NCBI GenBank assembly: GCA_900642245.1
Contig: CAAAJI010000010.1
Coordinates: 223,122 to 287,121, forward strand
From: Fragilaria radians
Taxonomy: Eukaryota > Bacillariophyta > Fragilariophyceae > Fragilariales > Fragilariaceae
Direction: 5' to 3'
DNA: 64,000 nt
This document shows positions 44,988 through 54,900 of the stretch, one piece after another. The translations under genes were made by a program, and so were the position numbers. Position 1 is the first letter of the stretch; the number at the start of each line of letters is the position of its first letter. A model generated the notes under the pieces. It saw nothing but the letters and a program-made list of their open reading frames with translations. It did no database searches and was not told the origin of the DNA.

Positions 44988-45419
44988 NNNNNNNNNNNNN
45001 NNNNNNNNNNNNNNNNNNNNNNNNNNNNNNNNNNNNNNNNNNNNNNNNNNNNNNNNNNNNNNNNNNNNNNNNNNNNNNNNNNNNNNNNNNNNNNNNNNNN
45101 NNNNNNNNNNNNNNNNNNNNNNNNNNNNNNNNNNNNNNNNNNNNNNNNNNNNNNNNNNNNNNNNNNNNNNNNNNNNNNNNNNNNNNNNNNNNNNNNNNNN
45201 NNNNNNNNNNNNNNNNNNNNNNNNNNNNNNNNNNNNNNNNNNNNNNNNNNNNNNNNNNNNNNNNNNNNNNNNNNNNNNNNNNNNNNNNNNNNNNNNNNNN
45301 NNNNNNNNNNNNNNNNNNNNNNNNNNNNNNNNNNNNNNNNNNNNNNNNNNNNNNNNNNNNNNNNNNNNNNNNNNNNNNNNNNNNNNNNNNNNNNNNNNNN
45401 NNNNNNNNNNNNNNNNNNN
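44988..45419. other. Assembly gap (432 N)
   Basis: 432 N between the 5' part of the zinc-finger/PHD gene and an 18-bp tandem array. The array probably continues into the gap and caused it. Confidence 0.95.
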
Positions 45420-45541
45420 TTTCGTTGTAGCAAAGCATTTCGTTGTAGCAAAGCATTTCGTTGTAGCAAAGCATTTTGTTGTAGCAAAGCATTTCGTTGT
45501 AGCAAAGCATTTTGTTGTAGCAAAGCATTTCGTTGTAGCAA
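45420..45541. repeat. 18-bp tandem repeat array
   Basis: Nearly seven copies of TTTCGTTGTAGCAAAGCA, with a C/T change at one position (TTTTGTTG in alternate units). Because 18 is a multiple of three, several frames stay open across it (for example FRCSKA repeats), but there is no other sign of coding. The array abuts the 432-N gap and its true length is unknown. Confidence 0.9.
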
Positions 45542-46785
45542 TTAAATTTAAGTCCTCATTTCAATGAATTTAAGTCCGCGACTTTTGCCATCCGTTTTTA
45601 GCTGCGGCCATTAATATAAATAATGAATAAGAAAATGAAATTTAAGTCGACACTCCCAAATGCGTCTGCATGTGAATTAAGCGAGCGTCTACTATTTTAT
45701 AAGCAATAAATCCTGTTCATACCATTTCTGAGATGTCAGGTGACAATCTTTAGCACTATGTGATGACAAAATGCTGTAGTCCTTTTGGTTGGTAGCTTTC
45801 TTTGTCAAATCGTTCAAGCATTTGAGTGTCTTGATCAAACTATGAATTTCCTTGTTGATTGTAGCTTTTGATGAATACAACATTCCATCACTGCTATGTT
45901 AAAACTCTTCAACGATTGAAATTGTAATTGTGTTGTTGAAACTTTTCTAAAATTTCACCCAAGCGGAGTATAGGTGGTGTAAGTTTGTTGAAAATAATTG
46001 TGAAATATATCTGTACTCTAATCTACAATCCCAGAAGATAATACTTTAAGGTTCTAGTTTTAAGCACTTCAAATACAATCTAGAAAGAGATTAAATCATG
46101 AGATAGCTTTGTACCAACATTTGGAGGTGTCTAGTATGATAAAGACATCAGATAATTATTACATTTAAAACAACAAAAACTGAAAATGATTATGGATGTT
46201 GCTTTTTGTTTCAAGTTTTGGATTCTACTAATCAAAGGACTCTAAAGTTTAGTAAGTCACATGTGCTTTACGAACGTTTACGTTATCTTAGTATGTTACT
46301 CAAAATAAAGAGCAGTCAAGATGATGCGCCAGTATAGCTTGGATACAAAAGTTGATTTGAAATAAAATAAAATATTATCATAATGAATGTCAAGACTCCG
46401 ATCCTTAACAAATAAATAAAACATTAATGTCTTCACCTTTTATATTAACATGTACTATCAATTTTGGACACCTCTAACTAGTAGCCTATCACTTTTACAT
46501 CAGAAGTCAGTGAGTGGTAAAGACTGCCTTTTCCTTCTGTCAATCTTTTAGAATTGAGTATAAAGTTTAAATTGTGCCCAATTCATGTCTTGAGCCAAGA
46601 TATCTGGCGACCCACATTGGTCACTCTGCTAAATTTCTACACCTGACACTACACGATTTACTGCAAAATTGTTTAACGATTCTTTTCACATTCGACTGTT
46701 TTTTCCGTTACTTTTTCCAACTCACATGTTAAATCTTGAGATTTAAGTTGGCTTCCATTTCATTTTCCATTGCGTAATATAAATC
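45542..46785. other. Spacer, nothing recognisable
   Basis: AT-rich DNA between the tandem array and the securin candidate. A 63-codon minus frame at 45692-45883 lacks support. Confidence 0.45.
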
Positions 46786-47364
46786 ATGTTAAGCTCAAGG
46801 CCTCAAACAATTCTATACTCAGAGCCGAATTCCTCAGAGAATGGCGCAAATGTTGCGAGTATAAAGGCTGTGAAGACTCCGTCGACTCGTCGTCGTGTCT
46901 TTGGTGACATTTCCAATCGTAAAACTTCAACAAATATCATTCAAACAAAACGAGGCAGTAATACGATACCCTCCTCTATAAAGCAACAGCAAAAGGTCTC
47001 GTATGTCCCGAGGAACACGCCCTTTGAGGAGCAAGATTGCGCAGGCAACACACCTAAGACAGCTTTCAAATGCTTACATATCCCACCTGTTGATGATGTC
47101 GAGCTGCCTTGTGGTAGATCATTTAATCCCTTCGACTATGAAGCTGACGAAATTGACATCTCCATCGATTTGGAATCGCCACCAAGTCATAGTCATAAGA
47201 GACTTAGCCCTCAATCTTGGAGAATTCGTGCTCTAAATCTAGACGAATGCTGGCGAACAACGAGTATCATAGATTGGAAATCAAAATGTGATGCAAGCAT
47301 CGACTTATCACTGGAGGACGAAGTTGATGCTTTAGGAATGATGTTCAACGACATTTCTTTATAA
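46786..47364 (+). CDS. Candidate securin (separase inhibitor)
   Basis: A 192-residue, largely disordered protein with the order of elements found in securins. A destruction-box-like RRVFGDISN lies at 36-44 in a basic N-terminal region (RxxFxxIxN; Phe replaces the usual Leu). A Ser/Thr/Lys-rich linker follows, and then an acidic block at 111-130 with FNPFDYEADEIDISIDLE. The last closely resembles the separase-binding FNPLDFE...DLPEE element of vertebrate securin, and the length is similar (about 200). No KEN box is seen. Securins are too diverged for ordinary similarity searches, so this is a motif-based call. D-box substrates of other kinds (cyclin-like, shugoshin-like) remain possible. It is convergent with a small spliced gene 19 bp downstream. 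Confidence 0.5.
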   Translation: MLSSRPQTILYSEPNSSENGANVASIKAVKTPSTRRRVFGDISNRKTSTNIIQTKRGSNTIPSSIKQQQKVSYVPRNTPFEEQDCAGNTPKTAFKCLHIPPVDDVELPCGRSFNPFDYEADEIDISIDLESPPSHSHKRLSPQSWRIRALNLDECWRTTSIIDWKSKCDASIDLSLEDEVDALGMMFNDISL

Positions 47365-47383
47365 AACTCAGAAAGGAAAGCAT

Positions 47384-47676
47384 CTAATTGATCGAGATAA
47401 ATGGACAATGTACCTCTTGGTGATAAGGAAGCCCAGTGAATGCCGGAGAAAAGTAAATATTGAAAAAGCAATGCTGGAAGGTATGAAGATAGAAAAGTAA
47501 ATTAGGATATATACGTCAAGTTCTCTTGTCTCAAATACAAATCTGGTAGCAGCAAAAGCAGGGTTGTCCCTATTGACTCGAACACAACATGCAAACAAAT
47601 AGATAACATCCGTTTTGAAATTTATTGCGTTTGAGCCACCTGTAAAGGAACTGACTATTGCACACTTTGTCATCAT
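47384..47676 (-). CDS. Small hypothetical protein, two exons
   Basis: Exon 1 (47515-47676) reads MMTKCAIVSSFTGGSNAINF, ending RFVFETRELD. A proposed 41-nt intron (47474-47514, GTATAT...CCTTCCAG) joins it to exon 2 (47384-47473), reading HCFFNIYFSPAFTGLPYHQE and ending CPFISIN plus TAG, 83 residues in all. The splice is in frame and the exon 2 peptide looks protein-like, but the intron is very short and I do not recognise the family. Unspliced, the frame becomes a hydrophobic run. It could be part of a longer gene with upstream exons. Confidence 0.38.
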
Positions 47677-47735
47677 CGTTTTAAAAGCAAGGGACGAAAA
47701 CTAACAAGTGTAATAATAGTGTGAGTCGATGGTCC

Positions 47736-47987
47736 ATGAAAGCGTTGAAGAAGCTGAAGGAGAAAGGAAAATTCCAATATAAATCAATCACCAGACAAGG
47801 TAGCAAAAATTCAATTATCAAACCCTTCGCAGGTATCACCAATTCCATAGTTAAAAATATTACGAATTGCTTTATCCAAGAAAGTCCTCGTTACACTAAG
47901 TGGACGCACAAGCAACCTAGCAAGCGTGTTTCAGATTTACCACAATTCGACAAACGTTGCGGAGTCGATGAAGAATTGAGCGAATAG
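47736..47987 (+). CDS. Possible small basic protein
   Basis: An 83-codon frame from ATG, open upstream to a GTG at 47721. It is strongly basic (MKALKKLKEKGKFQYKSITR, then NSIIKPFAGITNSIVKNITN) and ends DKRCGVDEELSE. It is divergent from the spliced gene at 47384-47676. No family is recognised; it may be a chance frame or one exon of a gene. Confidence 0.25.
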   Translation: MKALKKLKEKGKFQYKSITRQGSKNSIIKPFAGITNSIVKNITNCFIQESPRYTKWTHKQPSKRVSDLPQFDKRCGVDEELSE

Positions 47988-49613
47988 TATTATTGTGCTC
48001 CCTCTTATCGCAAGTAGTTCCATTTCCATAGGAAGATTAGCCTGCTAAAAGCTCATTTAAGTTATCGGAAAGGTGGCAAGGGACTGTAATTCACTCTTGT
48101 CACACATTGCTTCAATGGTATAGAAAATCAAAAGTCTACATGTAAAAAATGGATACAAAGAGGGAATCCCACTTTCAATATAAAATAACTTCTAAACAAA
48201 GGAAGAAGCATGTATAAGTATATACATATTGATGTGAATGCTAAAGCCACAGAAAGTATGATATTTCTTTGTTTGAGCTCTAGAATGTCTACGCCATCAA
48301 GGCAAACTCTGTCAGGAGAAGCAATTCAAGAGTGCTTAGTTGTTGCTCATTTGGCAGTTAATCCTTGGAACATTAAAAAGTCGTAAGGAAATCATCGAAA
48401 TTGAACTTCAAAACTCATACGAAAATTTGATGTGTATGAAATAAGTCACTTTTGCTGTTCTGGCTCGTAACCAAAACATAAGGTATGGTTTCAAATGCAA
48501 GTGCCATCATTGGAATTGGTTTACAAGAACACTTTATTACTCTTGTCCTGATATTTTGACAGCAACTCCTGCGTGAAGGGTGACTTTGAATTTGCATGAA
48601 TAACCTACAAGCAAAGAATAAGATTCAGAACTAAATATATTTATCCAATTTGATAGATGAATAATCTATTCAAAACGTTATATTGTATCCAGTTTGACAG
48701 GTGAATAATATATTTTTTATTTCAACAATACACGCATACGTTATTGCTTGGCAATTATTGCACATCGAGTAGAGGTGGTGGGTAAATTAGTCCTAGTGTC
48801 ATGTTTAAATTTATTAAAGATTTTTCATTCAAGTATAAACTGTCAACTTCAAAATACTCAATATGTTATCAAACTAGATGAAAAATTTTGAGTACTATAC
48901 CCATGATGAAATCAAAACTTGAAACAGAAGTGGAGTTTGGATTAACTTTATTGCTCATACTCAGATCAAGGAGTCTCGGAAAAATAGTGCAATTCCTTCG
49001 TCAGCTATCATTAGGAAATCTTCAATCTATGAATCAAGGTAGTGAGAACATCAATTGCATTTATCATGCTAATGTAAAACAAGATTCATACGTCGTTTCA
49101 GACTTAAGACATAATATAAGATAGAGTACTGCCGGATAAATTATTACGATGGAAACAATATTTGAGACTGATTTGGAGTTTCGGTCAACAAACTTTTTTA
49201 TTTAGGAAACTTTGTAAGAACCGGAGAACGCTCTAAGCAGAGTTTACATTAAAATTAATTTTCATTTACGGTTATTCTTTATTTTGCAATGGATTCTTGA
49301 TTTACCTCTACTGGGAGTTGATTCTGAATACGATAGGTAGCCCGCGCCAAAAATCTTGCATGTAAAACGGATCGATGTTTAGATATCAATTATTTACGGA
49401 CATTGGGAGTTTTCCGTTGCCCCCCCACCCCCATATTGTATTGCAATCTGCTTTTTTATATCCATCGGTAGAATTCCACGAAGAAAAAAGCAATCTGTGG
49501 ATGCTACTGCAATTAGGAAAACAGTAAATATCAGCCAGTTTGTGATTCCGTATATCGAGCGCACTACAATTAGACAGCAACACAATTGGTCTTCATCAAG
49601 GTAACTTTGTCTG
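47988..49613. other. Spacer, nothing recognisable
   Basis: AT-rich DNA upstream of the MORC-like gene. Short frames at 48888-49124 and 49386-49585 have no motif. A C-rich tract lies at about 49420-49432. Confidence 0.45.
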
Positions 49614-51794
49614 ATGGTAACGAAACAAGTTACCTCAAACGGTCACGATCGATCTTCTTATAGCGAAGATAACCATTATCAGGTAATGAGTAGTGAAGAT
49701 AACCATTATCAGGTAATAAGTAGTGAAGATAACCATTATCAGGTAATAAGTAGTGGCTCTCTTTCTACATCCTATCCGAATACCATGGATGTGAAGGACG
49801 AAGATTTATTTTCACCTTTGGAAAGTGGTTCTTCGACCTTTGTTGGACATCATGTCGAGGGTAGGCATGCCAGGGTCAATGGGGCGGGATTATGGAGCTC
49901 ATGGCAACGAAACTTTAAGACTCCAGAACTAGCAATCCTAGACCTTTTTGACAACGCTGTGGATGCCACCCTTCACAAGGGTTTTCGAGGGGTCATTGAT
50001 GTATACGAAGATCAACCAATCGAAGCTGATTGTATTGCTCAAGGCATTTGTATTCGAAACAACTGCGCCAAAAGAATTCCTGATCTAAAGCGGGTTTTGG
50101 AAGTCTTCGGTTCCAGTAAAGGCCAAGAACAGATAGGAGAGAACGGTGTTGGTGTCAAGCAAGCTTGCGCAGCGCTTTCAGATCTTTCTATTGTCATCAC
50201 CAAGTGCACCCGAAACATATCAATTGGATTTCTTTTTAAATCCCTTCAAATGGATGAAGGTTGTTGTATCCCATGTTTTGACCTTCATCTTGATACCCTC
50301 GAGAGTGATTTCGATACTAACCTCAGTGGCAGCGAGGAATTTCGAGCTGCGGTGCAAGAATATGGAGGCGGTGACATTTCCATTGGTCGTGATAGAGTGA
50401 TTGCACACATTCACCAACTTCAAATTATCGAGGATGAATTCGTATTTCTCGTCATTCTTCACAGAATTATTCATCGTGGAATAGATGGTGGTGTAGATGG
50501 TATGCTCAAAAACGTAAGGGCGATTGTGCCTAGGAACTACCTACATATACCTCACGACTTTGAAGTAACGGTTGCTGGACAAAGGTTGATTTTTCAGTTT
50601 TGGGAAAGAAGACTTGCTGAGCTTCATTATTTCCCAATCAAAATCGATCCTTCTCACGATTACAACATTGCTAAGGATTGGCATATGCCTAATTTAGGTC
50701 ATCTGATGAAACTTTATATTGGTTTTGATCCGGTCAGAGCCGCTAGGGAAAATAAGAATAAAGCAACGCTGTGTATCTACAGTCGAAAGAGTGGAAGGCT
50801 TGTAAAAGAAGTAGAGGATGCAAGAGGATTAATTGGACTTGGGAGTGGTGGAACAGATTATGCCCAAGGCTTGACTATAATTCTTGACGATGACTGTGGA
50901 AAGTTACCTTTAACTCCTACCAAACAAGATTTGGCCTTTGGAAATGAGGCAACAGGAAAAGTTCACGAAGAAAATTTATTTGCGTGGATTGGTGCGTTTG
51001 CTCACGTTTACTATCAACACTTTTTGGGGAAATTTGGAGATTCTAAGGCCATTCTGGGAGCTGAGGTCTTAAGTCATGTTCCGGCAGTTGAGGCTCTTGA
51101 AACCGCAATCATTCAGGAAACTTTGCGCACAGGAACATTTTCCACGTTTCATGAAATGGCATTCAGCAGAAACAAAGCTAAAGGAAAGATCCGTTGCTGT
51201 GATAGATCAAGGTGTGTATGGAAAGTTGGAAAAGACACGTGTATTACGTTTCGTAAAGCTGGACCATCTCCTCGAATCAAGAAAAACACACCTCCGATCA
51301 AGTCTGCACCAAAGAAAAGAAAGAGCATGGATGATCCAATGCGCAAGAGTACAAGGAAGAAGCGAGAGAAGGTTGTGTACGATTCTGACTCTGAGGAGGA
51401 ATTTCTAATGCCTACAAAAAAGGCTGAGATGAGCATGATTGAGAGCTTGGAGAGTGAGCTTATGCAGCAAAAAGGTAATTATGACAAGATGTTCAACTCA
51501 AAGCAGTTAGAGCTAAAGTCAAAAGAGATGGAACTTTTTCAAATACAGAATGAGAATAAGTTATTGAGGGAAGCCACACAAAGTCATGGTAATGTGTCCG
51601 ACACTGCACTTCAGGAGGCACTTTCAATGCTCCGGCGAAAATGTGAAGGCTTGGAAAAAGAACTTGAATCTGCAAAAGAGCTTCAGGCTGAAAATGAAAG
51701 ATTGAAAAAGCAAGTAAACGCCCAAAAGGCGTACATGGTAAATCTTCAAAGCCTCAATGATTCTTTACGAAGCCTTACGAATCTTGATGTTTAA
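49614..51794 (+). CDS. MORC-like GHKL ATPase with C-terminal coiled coil
   Basis: A 726-residue single-exon protein. Residues 17-46 are three tandem copies of a ten-residue unit, SEDNHYQV(M/I)S. The GHKL domain follows: motif I ELAILDLFDNAVDA (105-118) and lid motif IGENGVGVKQACAALSDLS (174-192). The second ATP motif, usually DxGxG, is not recognisable; the equivalent place reads CIRNNCAKRIPDL. A transducer-like region follows (SRKSGRLVKEVEDARGLIGL; PLTPTKQDLAF). Then come a short Cys/Trp-containing segment (RCCDRSRCVWKVGKDTCITF), a basic nuclear-localisation-like stretch (PKKRKS; RKSTRKKREK) and a coiled coil from about 605 to 715. MORC proteins compact chromatin and silence repeats. With one altered motif, its ATPase activity needs testing. 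Confidence 0.72.
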   Translation: MVTKQVTSNGHDRSSYSEDNHYQVMSSEDNHYQVISSEDNHYQVISSGSLSTSYPNTMDVKDEDLFSPLESGSSTFVGHHVEGRHARVNGAGLWSSWQRNFKTPELAILDLFDNAVDATLHKGFRGVIDVYEDQPIEADCIAQGICIRNNCAKRIPDLKRVLEVFGSSKGQEQIGENGVGVKQACAALSDLSIVITKCTRNISIGFLFKSLQMDEGCCIPCFDLHLDTLESDFDTNLSGSEEFRAAVQEYGGGDISIGRDRVIAHIHQLQIIEDEFVFLVILHRIIHRGIDGGVDGMLKNVRAIVPRNYLHIPHDFEVTVAGQRLIFQFWERRLAELHYFPIKIDPSHDYNIAKDWHMPNLGHLMKLYIGFDPVRAARENKNKATLCIYSRKSGRLVKEVEDARGLIGLGSGGTDYAQGLTIILDDDCGKLPLTPTKQDLAFGNEATGKVHEENLFAWIGAFAHVYYQHFLGKFGDSKAILGAEVLSHVPAVEALETAIIQETLRTGTFSTFHEMAFSRNKAKGKIRCCDRSRCVWKVGKDTCITFRKAGPSPRIKKNTPPIKSAPKKRKSMDDPMRKSTRKKREKVVYDSDSEEEFLMPTKKAEMSMIESLESELMQQKGNYDKMFNSKQLELKSKEMELFQIQNENKLLREATQSHGNVSDTALQEALSMLRRKCEGLEKELESAKELQAENERLKKQVNAQKAYMVNLQSLNDSLRSLTNLDV
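49662..49751 (+). repeat. Three tandem 30-bp units inside the MORC-like gene
   Basis: The unit AGTGAAGATAACCATTATCA plus GGTAATAAGT occurs three times with only a few base changes. It keeps the reading frame and gives the ten-residue repeat at residues 17-46. The near identity suggests recent expansion. Confidence 0.9.
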
Positions 51795-53074
51795 CACAGC
51801 ACTTCTTTTCTTCATTCAATTTAAATGATTTAAACCTTCCTTGTAGTCCCACACTTTAGTCTTCTTGTTCGCACAAGAACTATGTATCCATGAAAGATTA
51901 TTAGATTAAAGCGTTAAATTGATTTGAGATTTTTTTCTTTGGACGTAAAGCATCACTTAGTAGATATAGTCAAAGTACAGTTGGAAGATGAGACGAAGAA
52001 AGACATAATCTTGTGAATATTGTTTAAGCAGTGGCTCTGTCTTGAGTTCTTGACATCGTTAATACAAAAAGTTATACCATAGCATAAATTTAAAAAGAGT
52101 CGTTTCCACTGATGAATTCTAACAAATTTTACAGTCAATCAACAATGGCTTTAATGAACCAGCGGATATAGGTATGCATGCTACACTTAGAAGCTATTAT
52201 GCCTTCTAAATCCATACACAGCTCACTTTGAATCACTGACCTAAATGCATAATTTTCAGTAAGGAATTGTTAATGTAGTTGAGTGCCAAGCTGCTTTGCA
52301 GAAAGAAATAGACGGATATTCAAGTCATCAAATGATCTTGGTCTGATGAACTAGGACTATACCAGCTATAAATAATGACCATTGCCAATTTTTTAACACA
52401 CCATAAAAGACAACCACGTGAAATAGGAGCTAGTTTCCTTATGGCTCATTCTTTATCATGCAAGATGTAGCAAAGTGCACCCATATGTAGCGTTGTGCTT
52501 CTGAACGCTTAATAACATTTTTTTAACAATTTGACTACGTTAAAATCCTTATCAGATGTTCTATCATGTCTTCTAAGGGAGTTATATTACTGGTGGCGTT
52601 GCGAATATAACCTGCAAAAAACATGAATTTCCCATAATAGATAGCAGTATGCATTATCATCAGCAAGTGGATATGGGACTGAATCAAAACTATGCCAGCG
52701 AAATCAATTCAAATTTATTGTGAAATAATTGACTCCCCAAGAATCCTTTCAAATGGGGAAGACAAATGGAATCAAATCATTTAGAGAACCTATGGATGAA
52801 CTATGTGGGAACAATAAAGTTCCCCTGCATAATCTCCAGAAACGGTTCCTCCTATAAAGTGAATATATAATGCTTTTCAAGAGGCTCAGTCCCTTAAGTG
52901 TCGAGTATTTAAGATGTTCACTTTTATTAAATTGTTTCCTAGGTTGCTTTACTTCACTTGAGTTTCTTTTAGATTCTCTTTTTTCCGAAGTTCCGGAATC
53001 CAGAATGTCACAACGCGTCGATCAATTCTGACTCGATGTGTCGGAAAAAGGGGAATGTATCGTGAAAATTAAGC
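51795..53074. other. Spacer, nothing recognisable
   Basis: AT-rich, no supported frame or RNA gene. It includes the promoter of the COA3-like gene. Confidence 0.45.
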
Positions 53075-53635
53075 ATGTCAGCACATATTACCATGTTCCA
53101 GCGTCGTGCCCTGATTACCTTAACTAGAAAAGGGAAAGTAAATCGTAAGTCTTACCGTCCTCTATCAAGTCAAAAGTCTGACGGTCCCCATGATGAAGCA
53201 ATGCAAGGCATGGATAAAAATATGGCGAATTTAAGTGGCTTAGAGGGCGTAAGTGCCTTGCCTAACAGCGTACGTATTGCAAACTATGCGACTGCAACGG
53301 GTTTATTAGGATTCATAGGATATATATTCTGGTACTCCATGACATCAGTTGGACAAGCAAAAGCTGGTGAGAACGACATGTCCACGTTACAACAAGAAGC
53401 GTCTCAAGCAAGGGCTGAAAAGTTAAGACGCCAAGGTCAAGAACTAAGTCCCGAAGAGGTGGCAGCATTGGATTTAGGTGTCAGTGATAAGGAGTTGGAC
53501 GCTGGTGCGATTGTGGCAATTGCGGCTCCAGATGATATCGCGACAGCAGAAGAAAATCGAAATCAAGGTGCGATCAGTTCTAAGGATACGGACAAACGAT
53601 CTTTACTTAATCGTATCATTTTCTTCTGGAAGTGA
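53075..53635 (+). CDS. Probable COA3-like cytochrome c oxidase assembly factor
   Basis: A 186-residue protein with a basic, Ser/Thr-rich mitochondrial-type presequence (MSAHITMFQRRALITLTRKG then KVNRKSYRPLSS). It has one transmembrane segment at about 71-90 (YATATGLLGFIGYIFWYSMT), followed at once by a charged helix, TLQQEASQARAEKLRRQGQE. A single inner-membrane helix with this type of flanking matches COA3/CCDC56, which helps COX1 translation and assembly. Similarity is limited to the helix and its surroundings, so the call is tentative. The gene ends 57 bp from the stop of a convergent three-exon gene that is also probably mitochondrial. Confidence 0.5.
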   Translation: MSAHITMFQRRALITLTRKGKVNRKSYRPLSSQKSDGPHDEAMQGMDKNMANLSGLEGVSALPNSVRIANYATATGLLGFIGYIFWYSMTSVGQAKAGENDMSTLQQEASQARAEKLRRQGQELSPEEVAALDLGVSDKELDAGAIVAIAAPDDIATAEENRNQGAISSKDTDKRSLLNRIIFFWK

Positions 53636-53692
53636 CTAAGTAGTATAAGACTTTAATATTGTTATGATTGAAGCTAGAGTCCATAGCACACT

Positions 53693-54099
53693 TTAAGTAC
53701 CAGGTGGATGAACACACCAACGTTCAGAAGGAATTGGAAACATTGGTTTCACAGGACGACGTTCCAATGAACGACTTAAATCGAATACCATCGCTGTGGC
53801 TACACACAAACCAGCAAATGCAATTCCTGTGTTAGTCTTCCAGTTCTTGGGGTTGTTCCACCAGCCACCGGAAGGACTCCATACCTAAAGCATTAGAAAG
53901 AATTGGGATGTCAGATAAACTCTACTCACCAGTAGTACAGTATTTTCAGAATCAAAACCAATTTCGATGATATCAAATAGATTACTACCATTCGACACAA
54001 TCTGTAATCAAACTGGAATGTAGGCAGAACTTTGTGATGAGAACAACAAAGAGAATCATAACATACCTTTGGAACATAGTACCAGCCACCGCCGCCCAT
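53693..54099 (-). CDS. Small three-exon single-pass membrane protein (98 aa), probably mitochondrial
   Basis: Too fragmented to appear as a long frame. Exon 1 (54067-54099) reads MGGGGWYYVPK. Exon 2 (53930-54001) reads IVSNGSNLFDIIEIGFDSEN then TVLL. Exon 3 (53693-53884) begins VWSPSGGWWNNPKNWKTNTG and ends SERWCVHPPGT. The introns are 65 nt (54002-54066, GTATGT...TACAG) and 45 nt (53885-53929, GTGAGT...TTTAG). All junctions are in frame. Residues from about 54 to 70 (TGIAFAGLCVATAMVFDL) form one membrane helix, followed by RSLERRPVKPMF. The Gly-rich start and W/P-rich flanks resemble small accessory subunits of respiratory complex I, but this is inference and no subunit name is given. Confidence 0.65.
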
Positions 54100-54900
54100 T
54101 GTCTCAGCAAAGTTTGTGCTACACCAAAAACGAAATTTTGGTTTTGTTTGCTTGTCTGTTCATGCATTTCGTAGACAAAATATTACTCGTACTCGTAAAG
54201 AAGGAGAAAAAGCACGATGGTACTTACCTTAAAGGTGGAGATTAATGAAAAGCGTTTACAATATCTGATCAACAGGAAAAAGACTGGACTAAGAAAATGT
54301 AGAATACTGAAAAGATAGCAATCCTACAAAATTTTATTTTTTGCTCTGTCATGCCTCTCTGAACACTCAGTACTTCAGGTTATTATACTCAAACCTTGAA
54401 TTAGATGGATGATATTGGAATAAAAACAGTGATAAGCTTACTATCGATAATCAGTCAATAAATAATTTGATCGGCAATGATCCAAACAATGACCATTAAA
54501 TCACTTGACATAAATCTAGCTATTGTATTATGCGCCTAAAATATCTTCACTTTCATTTAGAAACTTGCGGCATTCCCTTTGCTTGTCGCTTTTTAAGTCT
54601 TTCTCTCTCCTTCTGTAGTCTCTGATGCTTGCATTATCATCTTGCTTCGAGGCTCTTTAGAATACTCTGAGAGTCTAAAGCCAATATTAAAATTGTAAAT
54701 TTCCAAATTTTTATCAAATCAATCCACCTTAAACTAGAACTAAATTACTTTGTTATATTTTCCTCCCTTCTACCAAATTATTACTATTGTAAGTGTGTGC
54801 TCTTGCAATCGTATCTTTATCCTGCTTTCACACCCAACTTATCTGGCATGGAAAAACTTAAATCAAATGATGCACTTTCTGCCATGAGCGACAAAGGGTG
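54100..54900. other. Spacer, nothing recognisable
   Basis: It contains the promoter of the 98-aa gene and the 3' flank of the second LRR gene. No frame is supported. Confidence 0.45.

Noticed and set aside
45420..45541. CRISPR-like array
   Set aside because: Direct head-to-tail 18-bp units without spacers, in a eukaryotic nuclear context.
44916..45545. Frames running through the 432-N gap (both strands)
   Set aside because: They are artefacts of translating N and of an 18-bp repeat whose period is a multiple of three.
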